A stretch of DNA of 54,958 nucleotides, taken from Xenorhabdus sp. BG5 (lineage in GTDB: Bacteria > Pseudomonadota > Gammaproteobacteria > Enterobacterales > Enterobacteriaceae). Positions 35,130 through 43,635 of this stretch are shown one piece after another. Position 1 is the stretch's first letter; every line of letters begins with the position of its first letter. Under the pieces are notes generated by a model that ran no database searches, was not told the origin of the DNA, and worked only from the letters and a program-made list of their open reading frames with translations. A program made the translations under genes and the position numbers. The stretch covers positions 1 to 54,958 of the forward strand of contig NZ_JADEUG010000025.1 in the NCBI RefSeq assembly GCF_015163665.1. The letters run 5' to 3'.

Positions 35130-36913
35130 AGTACCAGAACCCCCTCAGGAACAGGATTCTGTAATGTATTGACATCAATTCCCTTGCGGGTTAACAAGGA
35201 AGCAAAATCAGCAAGAGTCGCATGCTGATAAAGCTCCTGGAGGGAAAGTGCCACATCAGAATAGTATTGAAAACAAGTAGCCAATACGCGCAAAACATGT
35301 AATGAATTACCACCTGATTCAAAAAAATTGTGTGTTGGAGAGGTAACTGGATAGCCCAGCAATTCTGACCACCAGATGGCACAGGCTGCTTCTTGCTGGC
35401 TCATTTCCATAGTTGATGATTGTGATTGTAATGCTTGCCATTGCGAAAAAAGCGCTTGACGATCCACTTTTCCATGTTGAATCAAAGGTAGTGAACGGAC
35501 ACAAAACCAAGAGGACGGACGTTCCCAAGAAGGAAATTTCAGCATAGCTTGACGAGCTGGACGATCATCTTCTGCTTGTAGTACGGCTATCAGCTGTTTA
35601 CTACCATGATATTGCTGCACCAATAATGAACAATCTTCTACTCCCGGAATATTGCGCAGTCTATTTTCTATTTCACTTAAATTAATGCGGTAGCCATTAA
35701 TTTTTATTTGACTGTCCGCTCGACCAATAAAATGTAGATTTCCCTCTTCATCATAATATGCAAGATCACCTGTACGATAAGCTCGTTGGGATATTCCCTG
35801 CCAAGTAATAGTAACAAAGGCTTGTGCTGTACGTTCTGGATCACCGAAATATCCCAATGCTAATCCTTCCCCAATAGCATATATTTCACCACTGACACTG
35901 GGGGCAGTTATATGTTCACCTTGCAAATCGCAAAGTAATACCTGCGTGCCGTTGATTGCCTGTCCGATAGGGATATCATGCCCCGTTAAATCCTTAGCCC
36001 GAATTATGTGGCAACAAGTAAACGTAGTGTTCTCAGTTGGACCATAGCCATTTACAAAATTGATTTTTGGATGGGCAGTAATGGCTTTACGTACATGAGA
36101 AACTGATAAAATATCTCCACCAGTTAGTACAGTATGTAATCCATGTAGACATTGAATATCAGTATCAACGAAAGCATTAAAAAGGGCTGTAGTCAGCCAC
36201 AGGGTATTAACGCCATAATAGTGAATGGTTTTTTGTAGAGCCTGTGGGGTCAGTATTTTTCCTTGATGGATGATACAAGTGCCGCCATTGAGCAATGCTC
36301 CCCAGGTTTCCAGAGTAGCAGCATCGAAAGATAAAGGGGAATGAAATAGAAATACTGGACGAGAGTCAAAGTCGAGAAATGTTTGTTGGCGACAAAGACG
36401 GATAATACCCGCGTGAGTACAAACAATTGCTTTTGGTTCACCCGTACTGCCGGATGAAAAGTTAACATAAGCCGCCTGATGAGTTGGTACATCGGGAAAA
36501 GTACTTGGAACAAAGCAACTATCGCTCTTAATTCTTACAGAAAACAATGTAATACCGTTAGGTATATTTGTAGGGTAACTACCTGTGGAATAGAGCATTA
36601 TATGGCAATCTAGCCGACTAAGTTGCTGTTCAAGCCAAGTTTTTGGTTGATTTAAATCAACATAGACATAGTAATTTCCGGAAAGGACGATTGCCAATAA
36701 AGCAACAATAGTTCTGACATTATGAGGACCTGCGACAGCAATACACTTCCCTTTACCTTGCTGGATATTCGCCAAATGCACGCAGAGCTGGCTTGCCGCA
36801 GCATATAGCTGCGAATAGCTTAAGGATTCTGTTTCGTCAATAACAGCCTGTGAGTTCCCATAAAGATCAACAATATGGGATATTATAAAATTTATTGATT
36901 TATAATTATCCAT
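35126..36913 (-). CDS. NRPS adenylation-carrier didomain, predicted valine-activating
   Basis: Protein of 595 residues from ATG 36913; a TTG at 36937 would add 8. The adenylation domain has FSSGSTGEPKA (A3), FDAATLETWG (A4), NGYGPTE (A5), YRTGD (A7) and the A10 lysine in IQHGKVDR. Aligning by hand to GrsA gives specificity residues D-A-L-W-L-G-G-T-F-K, close to valine codes of the D-A-F-W-I-G-G-T-F-K type. The carrier domain at about 505-580 ends in FFESGGNSLHV with the pantetheine serine. It is the first gene of the operon. Confidence 0.85.
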   Translation of the reverse strand: MDNYKSINFIISHIVDLYGNSQAVIDETESLSYSQLYAAASQLCVHLANIQQGKGKCIAVAGPHNVRTIVALLAIVLSGNYYVYVDLNQPKTWLEQQLSRLDCHIMLYSTGSYPTNIPNGITLFSVRIKSDSCFVPSTFPDVPTHQAAYVNFSSGSTGEPKAIVCTHAGIIRLCRQQTFLDFDSRPVFLFHSPLSFDAATLETWGALLNGGTCIIHQGKILTPQALQKTIHYYGVNTLWLTTALFNAFVDTDIQCLHGLHTVLTGGDILSVSHVRKAITAHPKINFVNGYGPTENTTFTCCHIIRAKDLTGHDIPIGQAINGTQVLLCDLQGEHITAPSVSGEIYAIGEGLALGYFGDPERTAQAFVTITWQGISQRAYRTGDLAYYDEEGNLHFIGRADSQIKINGYRINLSEIENRLRNIPGVEDCSLLVQQYHGSKQLIAVLQAEDDRPARQAMLKFPSWERPSSWFCVRSLPLIQHGKVDRQALFSQWQALQSQSSTMEMSQQEAACAIWWSELLGYPVTSPTHNFFESGGNSLHVLRVLATCFQYYSDVALSLQELYQHATLADFASLLTRKGIDVNTLQNPVPEGVLVL

Positions 36914-37207
36914 TTTCCCAGTAACAATATAGTTCAATCTTTTTAGCCCGGAAGAAATCTTAATTAAAACTAAAGAGACAATCCATATAATAAGAGCTGG
37001 TTAATTAAACAAACTTTAAATAAATGTCATTACCTTTGTTAAGAAAATGTTATTTAAATGATTTTATACATACATAGAGAATGCTATTAACTGCATAAAT
37101 TTGGAACTGCAGTGGCACAAAACTAATGGCCAGCCAGAAAAAGTTTCTCGCTTAATCGGGTAATAACCATTTTTACTGATGACGTCACTGACGCGCTGCG
37201 CTTGTCT

Positions 37208-37251
37208 TCTCCGAGTTACCGGGGTAATGTATTAGCCCGGTAACTCGGAGA
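37208..37251. repeat. 16-bp perfect inverted repeat
   Basis: TCTCCGAGTTACCGGG at 37208-37223 and its exact complement at 37236-37251, with a 12-nt loop. It is followed by GCTAAAAAAACACC, the same downstream motif as the four hairpins at 40.8-41.2 kb. On neither strand does it end in a good T-run at the expected distance, so it may be an RNA structure or a protein site rather than a simple terminator. Confidence 0.8.
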
Positions 37252-37317
37252 GCTAAAAAAACACCTGCCAGAAAAAATTCTTATTTAACCCACCCTATTA
37301 AAGAATTAGTGATAAAA

Positions 37318-37538
37318 CTGTTCACCTATTCACTTTTAAATATTTTTGTTTAAATTCATGCCATTAAGTGGTGATAACCTGAAATCAAACTCATCATTAC
37401 TCTTCAACTAACCCTTCACCTCAAACTTGAAAAAATGGTGAACAGGGTTGAATACTTGCGAACAGTTTAAAAATAACTATCAACCCTATAATAGGTTGAT
37501 ATATCTGGTTTAAATTACAGAGTGAATAATGGTGAACA
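37318..37538. other. P4 alpha-type iteron region (replication crr/ori candidate)
   Basis: Three exact copies of the octamer GGTGAACA occur: inverted at 37319-37326, direct at 37437-37444 and direct at 37531-37538. Degenerate copies lie at about 37415 (CTTCACC) and 37458 (GCGAACAG). The region is AT-rich and lies directly downstream of the alpha-type primase-helicase gene. From memory, the P4 alpha protein binds type I iterons with this octamer in ori and crr. The region between 36914 and 37579 has no gene. Confidence 0.65.
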
Positions 37539-37579
37539 CTTTTTTATATTTCTTTGAAAAATGCCTGTATAAGAAAAAA

Positions 37580-40016
37580 TTATTCTTCTGGCTGGTCATT
37601 CCTTGTTAGTTTTGGCATCCATTCATTAGCGGTGTCGACATTGAGGTTCATATTGCTGCGAATGCCGTATTTGCTTTTCTTGCGCAGATAATGCAGCCCA
37701 TACTCTGCCAGTGCGCCCGGCATATCCATGCCAAAACGCGTTACGGAAACAGGTCTATTCAGGTTATTGCCTTTCATATAAGCAAGGTAGGCGTGATAAA
37801 GGTATTTGCGGGGATTGAACGGCATAATTTCCGCATTGCCGATTAACAGGCAGTCAGCTTCATCGGACGCAATCAGATGGCCGCAGAAATCGACCAGTGG
37901 ATCGGTGCCGCGTTTGATATCCAGCGCTTCTTCTGATTTCTGTTGCTCCGTCAGTAAACGCCTCGCTATCTGTGGATCAGCGAACCGATGCAGCAGATGT
38001 CGGATAATCACAGGCAATTCCGCCGCAATTTTATCCCGCAGGCGTGGATCACGTTCATTTTCCGGTATAACTTCGGAAAAGTTGAAAATCACCCGACGCC
38101 GCGACACACCACCACTGCGATCACTGAAACTCATTGCGTTATTGTTCACTGCCAGCACGACAGCAGGAATACGGGTTGAATAGGGCTGTTTGTGCTTCGG
38201 ATCGATGGCAACTTCATCGCCGCCTGTAATGGCTTTGATGCCGGAGCCGTCACCTACATAGCGAGTCTGGTCTGGCAGGATAATCAGCGAATATCCGACA
38301 ATCAACGCCCGTTCCCGTGGGTTTTCCAGAGCAGCCATACTGGCGGAAACGGTGTTGCCTTTGCCTGCCAGCATAGCGCAGATTTCAGCAAAGATACTTT
38401 TGCCACTGCCTCCGGCACCAGTGACTTCCAGAAAAAACTGCCAATCATAACGGTTCGCCAGCACCATAAACAGTGCCGCCAATACACGACTAAACTTGTT
38501 TTCACAGTTGGCTGTTGCCCGATTCAGCCAGTGCCAGAACCGTGGTGCATGGTTTTTCAGGGTTCCCCGAAATGGGGGAATTGAATTCAACATCATTAGC
38601 AAGTAGCAGCCAGTCACTTTTACGATGCGACCGGAACTGGCAGGTTTTCAGGTCAAACACGCCATTATTGAACCCGATTAAGTAGCGTTTTGGCGGTTGC
38701 ATCATGGGAAGCTGTAATTTCAGGGCATCCACGGCAGAGCTAATACCATGCGGTGAGTACGGCAGCTTTTCTTCCATAAAGGCCGCCACCATTTCCCGTT
38801 TTAAATCACGGTCACTGACCGGACACCAGACAATACCATCATAGTGATGAACGCTTTCCGAAGCGCCATCCAGTGCCAAATTGCCGTCATAACGTGCCAG
38901 TAGCACTTCCCCGCGCTGGCTGGCTCCCATCTGGCATAATGTCAACTTTGAAGGCCCGGCATCATTGGGCTGAGTGGTTGCTTTCTTCTTGGTTGATATC
39001 GGTTGATAAAGTGCCTGAGAAAAGGCCAGCTTTGCCATTTCCACACCGTGTTGTTGGCGATAATCGTCCCAATCAGCTTTATACTCTGTAGGTGGCAATG
39101 TGACCCAACCATTAACCACAAGGGCAGCTTTTTCTGCCGAGATCTTGCCGATATTCACTTTTGGTTTGCCGTTCTTATCTAGCTCGCCGGGGCTGTGCCA
39201 GTCATTATCAGCAGCAAAGATAATTTTCGTGTCAAGCCATCGTTCCCGAACTGATTGAGCGACAGAGAGCAAATTACCTGCATCCAGTGCCGCCAGAACA
39301 ATACTTTTATAGAGTTGGTTAACTGTGAGCGCAGTGGCATAACCTTCGGTAATGATTACTGTATCGGAATATTCTTCTAGCTTTGCTAAGGCAATAAATG
39401 ATCCTTTCTTCTGGCTGCCAGAGAGTAATTTTTTCTCGCCATTGGGCTTAATGATCTGTGCGCCTGTGACTTTTTTATCCAATGTTGTCAGTGTCAACAC
39501 TATCGAATTATCGGACAGCAGCCGCTGACCAAGGCAATGCAGCCCTTTTGCGGTCAGGTAGGGAGATTGTCCGGCGACAGTTTGCGCCATCAGTGCCGTC
39601 ACTCTTTCAACAAGCGACTGTGTTGTTTGAATGCTTTCCCTAGTTGGCTTGGGTTCTGGCAAAGGCAATGCCAGCGTATCCGCAATAACTTTTGCTGCTT
39701 CAAGAATCGAGATCCCTTTGGTTTTTGCCACTAAATCCAGACCATCTCCATAGTTCGGGGCATCACACTGGCGACAGTGCCAGTTGCCGTGATGATGGTC
39801 GTCAATAAAGTGAAAACGGTCAGTACCGCCGCAGACAGGGCAAGCGCCATGTTTCCCCTTTGTGGGAATGTCGATGCCGCATTCAGGCAACAGATTTTCC
39901 CAATGATACATAGCGGATCTTTTCACGGTCTGAATCAGATCAGGCGGTTTTTGTCCGTCTGTTTTATCTGAAGATGTAAATTTAGGGCGAGTTTGGTTAT
40001 GCTGCGTATCAGCCAT
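37580..40016 (-). pseudogene. P4 alpha-type primase-helicase, split by a frameshift
   Basis: The first part (40016-38502, 504 codons) holds a zinc-binding primase motif (CPVCGGTDRFHF...HCRQC), a Toprim-like part (VIITEGYATA...FAADND) and the start of the D5-N region. The second part (to 37580) carries the helicase Walker A EVTGAGGSGKSIFAE, NNNAMSFSDRSGG and the origin-binding C-terminus. Joining frame 1 (DVEFNSPISG) to frame 2 (TLKNHAPRFWHWL) requires removal of about one base near 38563-38566. The joined protein would have about 790 residues, near the 777 of P4 alpha. It was probably functional until a single-base insertion, or there is a sequencing error or frameshifting. Confidence 0.85.
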
Positions 40017-40108
40017 TATCGTTATCTCTCAACGGTTATTGGTCAGACGCCCTGTATGTGTTGCGAGCACTACGGGGCGTTGTTTTATTTGGTTACTAAA
40101 ATTAAAAT

Positions 40109-40149
40109 GGTCATTACCATGTAATTTAAAATATCCTTGGGTAATTACC
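40109..40149 (+). promoter_or_regulatory. paired operator-like palindromes before the RHH gene
   Basis: GGTCATTACC (40109-40118) and GGTAATTACC (40140-40149) are near-identical palindromic decamers with a start-to-start spacing of 31 bp, about three turns of DNA. The second ends one base before the ATG of the ribbon-helix-helix gene. They fit an autoregulatory operator pair. Confidence 0.6.
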
Positions 40150-40323
40150 ATGTCAACACAAAAAGAAAAACGATCTCCACAATACCAAATGAGATTAACG
40201 GAAGCATTCAGGCAACAAATTGAAGAACAAGCAAAAGCCGATGGTGATGCTTCCCTTGCTACATGGATCAAGCGCATACTCCGTAAAGAACTCCAATCGC
40301 GTGGTATTGACCCCAAAGGTTGA
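40150..40323 (+). CDS. small ribbon-helix-helix (Arc-like) DNA-binding protein
   Basis: Protein of 57 residues from the ATG at 40150 (an upstream start would add an unconserved 37 residues). The N-terminal strand segment PQYQMRLTEAFRQQIEEQAKADGDASLATWIKRILRKELQSRG has the Arc/MetJ ribbon-helix-helix pattern. It is divergent from the primase gene and convergent with alpA. It probably binds the two decamer palindromes just upstream and regulates the P4-like module. Confidence 0.75.
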   Translation: MSTQKEKRSPQYQMRLTEAFRQQIEEQAKADGDASLATWIKRILRKELQSRGIDPKG

Positions 40324-40466
40324 ACCAACCAACAGTTAGTCAGGAGGATAGCTCCCATACCGCTATCCTTTTTTCGTTTAAATAACAATTGCAAGATTTG
40401 TCTATCTCTCAATGAATGGATTACCTGCATCGTGAACTGATGCACCAAAATTCAGTCAGCACGCTA

Positions 40467-40673
40467 TCAGGAACGGGATTCAGCAATACGCTGATCGACC
40501 CAGCCATCAATTTCTGATTCAACAAACGCAACCGAACGAGGACCAATTTTGACTTGTTTCGGGAATTTATCTTCTTTAATAAGCCTGTAGATCCATGCCT
40601 TGCTGTAGCCCGTTCTGCGCTGAACTTCTGGCAGGCGAATAAGACTTTCTTTAGATGTTGTCATTGTTGGCAT
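40467..40673 (-). CDS. alpA: AlpA-family excisionase/transcriptional activator
   Basis: Protein of 68 residues with the full AlpA pattern: LIRLPEVQRRTGYSKAWIYRLIKEDKFPKQVKIGPRSVAFVESEIDGWV. A helix-turn-helix lies at about residues 14-35. In P4-like elements AlpA/Vis-type proteins act as excisionase and control integrase transcription. A strong AGGGGGT site precedes the ATG at 40673. Confidence 0.9.
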   Translation of the reverse strand: MPTMTTSKESLIRLPEVQRRTGYSKAWIYRLIKEDKFPKQVKIGPRSVAFVESEIDGWVDQRIAESRS

Positions 40674-40826
40674 GTTACCCCCTATTATCGAGTCCTTGAA
40701 ATATCTTGGTAGACGTTATTTGATGACAGAGGATTATTTAAAAATTCTGTTTAATTGAAAGCGTAAACTCTTTAACCAATTCGTAAAATTAATTGCTATC
40801 TATTGACTGTATAAAAAGCAATCTTG

Positions 40827-41231
40827 TGTGCCACGGGCACAGCAGACTAAAAAAACACCATATATAGATGTAATGGTAAATTTAATTAAATGAAAAATAA
40901 GGAAAATATATGAGTGGTTGGAGTATAGGATTTTTAGTTGATTACACACTGTATTAAAAATAGTCTTTGTTGTCCTGGGCAACAAAGTTTAAAAAAACAC
41001 CTTTTGCATAAAGGTTAATCAAAAGAAAGATAAGATAATTCATTGACAAGATCAAAATATGGAATTCTTACCTGTTTATGCACTGCATAAAAAACAGGCT
41101 ATGCTGGCACTGCCAGCAAAAGTTAAAAAAACATCACATGATGATTGCCATAATAAAGGGTAGGATGCGGAGTTTTTAGCTGGCTATGTATTGTGTGAAA
41201 AGTAGACTCTGTTGGCAGTGCCAACAAAGTC
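40827..41231 (-). ncRNA. array of four related hairpins between integrase and alpA
   Basis: Four units lie with hairpins at 40827-40841, 40965-40987, 41102-41118 and 41205-41231, at spacings of about 138, 137 and 103 bp. Each has a stem capped by a short loop (TGTGCC/GGCACA, CTTTGTTG/CAACAAAG, TGCTGGCA/TGCCAGCA, TGTTGGCA/TGCCAACA). Upstream is a variable A-rich sequence of the form ACTGTATAAAAA. Downstream is a conserved CTAAAAAAACACC-like tail. Read on the minus strand, the direction of the integrase and alpA genes, each hairpin is followed by a T-run. They could be tandem terminators, a P4-immunity-type RNA array, or protein sites. The whole 40674-41276 stretch has no gene. Confidence 0.6.
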
Positions 41232-41276
41232 TAAAAAATCATCATGAACTCAATACGTCCTGAGCATTACTCCATG

Positions 41277-42539
41277 TTATTTCCGGCGTTTTTTCGCAAA
41301 ATCATACGGTGTGATATGTTTTTCCCGGTTTGAATCCAGATAATCCGCCCACCATTGCACCATCAGCCGCCGTTCGTCCAGATGTTTAGAGGTGTGAATA
41401 TAGGCGGCTCTGACGTTCTTTCTTTCCACATGGCTTAACTGGCGTTCGATGGCATCATCGTTCCATAATCCCGATTCCCCCATTGCACCGCGAGCCATTG
41501 TTCGGAATCCATGACCGCAAACGTCTGTTTTGGTGTCGTACCCCATGCCACGCAGGGCATTATTGACGGTGCTTTCGCTCATGACTTTTTGCGGATCATG
41601 ATCGTTAGGGAACATCACTTCACAATCGCCGCTTAATTCACGCAATGATTTGAACAGAGCGACAGCCTGACGACTCAACGGAACAATGTGCTCAGTTTTC
41701 ATTTTCATGCCCCGTTCAGAGAATTTAACCCCTTCAATGGCTTTTCTTGTGGCGGGAATTTTCCAGACCGCATTTTCAAAGTCTATTTCTTCCCAACGGG
41801 CAAATCGCAGTTCACTGGAACGGACAAAGGTTAGTAATGTCAGTTCTACCGCAATGCGAGTGATCAAACGTCCATGATAGCGAGAAAGGCGAGTTAAAAA
41901 TTCGGGTAAACGTTCGTGAGGCAGAGCGGGGTGGTGTTTGGCTTTGACAGTAGAAAGTGCGCCAGCCATATCATTAGCCGGGTTTGATTCAAGAATATCG
42001 TTCTGGACGGCGTAGCGCATGATGGAGGTCACACGTTGTTGTAACCGTTGGGCAATGTCATGTTTACCATCAACATCAACGGTTTTGATCGGGGCTAAAA
42101 GCTGGCTTGTCCGCAAAGTGGAAATATCTAGCCTGCCAATATGCGGGAAAATATAATGCTCAAGGCTGCGCATGATACGGTTGCCGTGATCTTCACTCCA
42201 ACGTTTATTGCTGGCGTGCCAGTCACGGGCGACTTTTTCAAAGGTATGTTTTCCCTTTGCTCCAGCATGTGCCTCTTTTTTCTCAGCTTTGGGATCAATG
42301 CCCTGAGCAATCAGCTTCTTGGCTTCATCTCGCCTGGCGCGAGCATCGGCTAAGGAGACGATAGGATAGACACCGAAAGCCAGTCGGTCTTCTTTTTTAT
42401 CCGTGGGGCGATAGTATTTCATGCGCCAGTACTTAGAGCCGCGAGCAGTAACTTCCAGATATAGGCCGCCGCCATCAGCGAGTTTGTAGGTTTTTTCTTT
42501 AGGTTTTGCTGTTTCGATAAGTCGTGCGTTTAGTTTCAT
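41277..42539 (-). CDS. int: P4-type tyrosine integrase
   Basis: Protein of 420 residues from ATG 42539; a GTG at 42551 would add 4. The N-terminal P4-int arm-binding domain has KLNARLIETAKPKEKTYKLADGGGLYLEV and the WRMKYYRP-type segment. The catalytic residues are Arg in RSSELRFARWEE, the HGFR box (HxxR) and Tyr in VRAAYIHTSKHLDERRLMVQWWADYL. It is 102 bp from the tRNA-Leu 3' end and points away from it, as usual for integrases targeting a tRNA. Likely still active. Confidence 0.92.
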   Translation of the reverse strand: MKLNARLIETAKPKEKTYKLADGGGLYLEVTARGSKYWRMKYYRPTDKKEDRLAFGVYPIVSLADARARRDEAKKLIAQGIDPKAEKKEAHAGAKGKHTFEKVARDWHASNKRWSEDHGNRIMRSLEHYIFPHIGRLDISTLRTSQLLAPIKTVDVDGKHDIAQRLQQRVTSIMRYAVQNDILESNPANDMAGALSTVKAKHHPALPHERLPEFLTRLSRYHGRLITRIAVELTLLTFVRSSELRFARWEEIDFENAVWKIPATRKAIEGVKFSERGMKMKTEHIVPLSRQAVALFKSLRELSGDCEVMFPNDHDPQKVMSESTVNNALRGMGYDTKTDVCGHGFRTMARGAMGESGLWNDDAIERQLSHVERKNVRAAYIHTSKHLDERRLMVQWWADYLDSNREKHITPYDFAKKRRK

Positions 42540-42570
42540 TATAAGGGGCACATTTAAAATAGAAGTGAGG

Positions 42571-42589
42571 ATGCCCCTGATTATGCCCC
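42571..42589. repeat. candidate integrase arm-type site, right end
   Basis: ATGCCCCTGATTATGCCCC differs at 2 of 19 positions from the sequence at 15935-15953 near the other island end, in the same orientation. Half-sites are ATGCCCC. It lies between the integrase start and the tRNA. Confidence 0.65.
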
Positions 42590-42640
42590 GATGTGCATAT
42601 TGATTGCAATAGACTAGAGTAGACGTTAGTAAACTTATTA

Positions 42641-42727
42641 TGGTGCCCAGGGCGGGACTTGAACCCGCACAGCCTTACAGCCGAGGGATTTTAAATCCCT
42701 TGTGTCTACCGATTTCACCACCTGGGC
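42641..42727 (-). tRNA. leuZ: tRNA-Leu (TAA)
   Basis: An 87-nt gene with encoded CCA, a long variable arm, anticodon TAA in the loop TTTAAAA, and T-arm GGTTCAAGTCC. Its position beside tRNA-Cys and tRNA-Gly, as well as pgsA-uvrC-uvrY, matches leuZ of E. coli. Its 3' end is the attachment site of the island. Confidence 0.94.
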
Positions 42728-42733
42728 TAAATT

Positions 42734-42807
42734 TGGAGGCGCGTCCCGGAGTCGAACCGAGGTGGGCGGATTTGCAATCCGCTGCATGGCCACTCTGCCA
42801 ACGCGCC
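42734..42807 (-). tRNA. cysT: tRNA-Cys (GCA)
   Basis: A 74-nt gene ending in CCA, with acceptor GGCGCGT...ACGCGCC, anticodon GCA in ATTGCAAAT and T-arm CGGTTCGACTCCG. It lies 6 bp from the tRNA-Leu gene. Confidence 0.94.
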
Positions 42808-42812
42808 TTTCT

Positions 42813-42888
<76 letters not shown>

Positions 42889-43030
42889 CTTTCCGAACCG
42901 CTTGATTTACTTAACTTGTTTCGTAAATCTCATGTGCCGTTCGATGCGTTGCATTCTACTTACTTCACGAAATGAGTCAACACAATTATTTATAAAACTC
43001 GTTCGTTCGATGATTTTTACGTCATCTGGA

Positions 43031-43579
43031 TCAACTTTCACGCAAATCGTCCCATGCAGCGCTCAAATATTGAAACATTGACCAGAATGTCAAGACCGCA
43101 GCAGCGTATAATAGGACGAACCCTCCCACTTCTAGTTCAATGCAAGGACGCCATAATAAGGCAACCAATGCCGCCATTTGTGCTGTAGTTTTTATTTTTC
43201 CCATCCAAGAAACAGCGACACTACTGCGTTTTCCCAATTCCGCCATCCACTCACGCAGAGAAGATATGATGATCTCACGAGCAATCATCGTCGCAGCAGG
43301 CAGCGTGATCCACCACGTATGGTAATGTTCTGCAATCAGTACCAACGCAGTAGCCACCATAACTTTATCCGCTACCGGGTCAAGAAATGCGCCAAAACGC
43401 GTCGTCTGTTTCCACAAACGGGCAAGAAAACCATCAAACCAATCTGTTGCAGCAGCGATAATAAAGATAATGGCACATAACATCGGTGCCCATTGGAATG
43501 GCAAGTAAAATGCCAAAACAAAGAATGGAATTAAGGCAATACGAAATAGGGTAAGCCATGTTGGAATATTTAATTGCAT
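43031..43579 (-). CDS. pgsA: phosphatidylglycerophosphate synthase PgsA
   Basis: Inner-membrane enzyme that makes phosphatidylglycerophosphate from CDP-diacylglycerol and glycerol-3-phosphate. The ATG at 43579 gives 182 residues, the same as E. coli PgsA, and the N-terminus [12 protein letters not shown] matches it. The CDP-alcohol phosphotransferase motif D-x2-DG-x2-AR-x8-G-x3-D-x3-D is complete in DWFDGFLAR...GAFLDPVAD (about residues 44-69). Several hydrophobic helices follow. It lies 6 bp from uvrC in the direction of transcription. Confidence 0.94.
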   Translation of the reverse strand: MQLNIPTWLTLFRIALIPFFVLAFYLPFQWAPMLCAIIFIIAAATDWFDGFLARLWKQTTRFGAFLDPVADKVMVATALVLIAEHYHTWWITLPAATMIAREIIISSLREWMAELGKRSSVAVSWMGKIKTTAQMAALVALLWRPCIELEVGGFVLLYAAAVLTFWSMFQYLSAAWDDLRES

Positions 43580-43635
43580 AATGCTTAGTAACTGTCTGGC
43601 CAAGTTAAGTTTATCAGTATGGTGCATCATTACTT

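Larger units (their letters stand above)
15847..42659. mobile_element. P4-like integrative island in tRNA-Leu (leuZ)
   Basis: The right end is a P4-type integrase gene next to the 3' end of a tRNA-Leu gene, the standard target of such elements. A 13-bp piece of the tRNA 3' end (CCAGGGCGGGACT) occurs at 42647-42659 and again at 15847-15859 in the same orientation. Just inside both ends there is a 19-bp repeat (17 of 19 identical) made of two ATGCCCC half-sites, fitting integrase arm-type sites. Between them lie a methylase-helicase-nuclease operon, a biosynthetic operon and P4 replication genes. In E. coli the DNA next to leuZ is yecA, so leuZ is an insertion point here. Confidence 0.78.

Noticed and set aside
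24360-36913. Carbapenem (cpm/car) cluster
   Set aside because: The TauD-like and AsnB-like genes are suggestive, but there is no CarB-like enoyl-CoA hydratase, and NRPS parts are present; the amidotransferase also keeps the glutaminase residues that beta-lactam synthetases lack.
40827-41231. CRISPR array in the P4 module
   Set aside because: The four units are spaced 103-138 bp and have different stem sequences, and repeats are not identical; no cas genes lie nearby.
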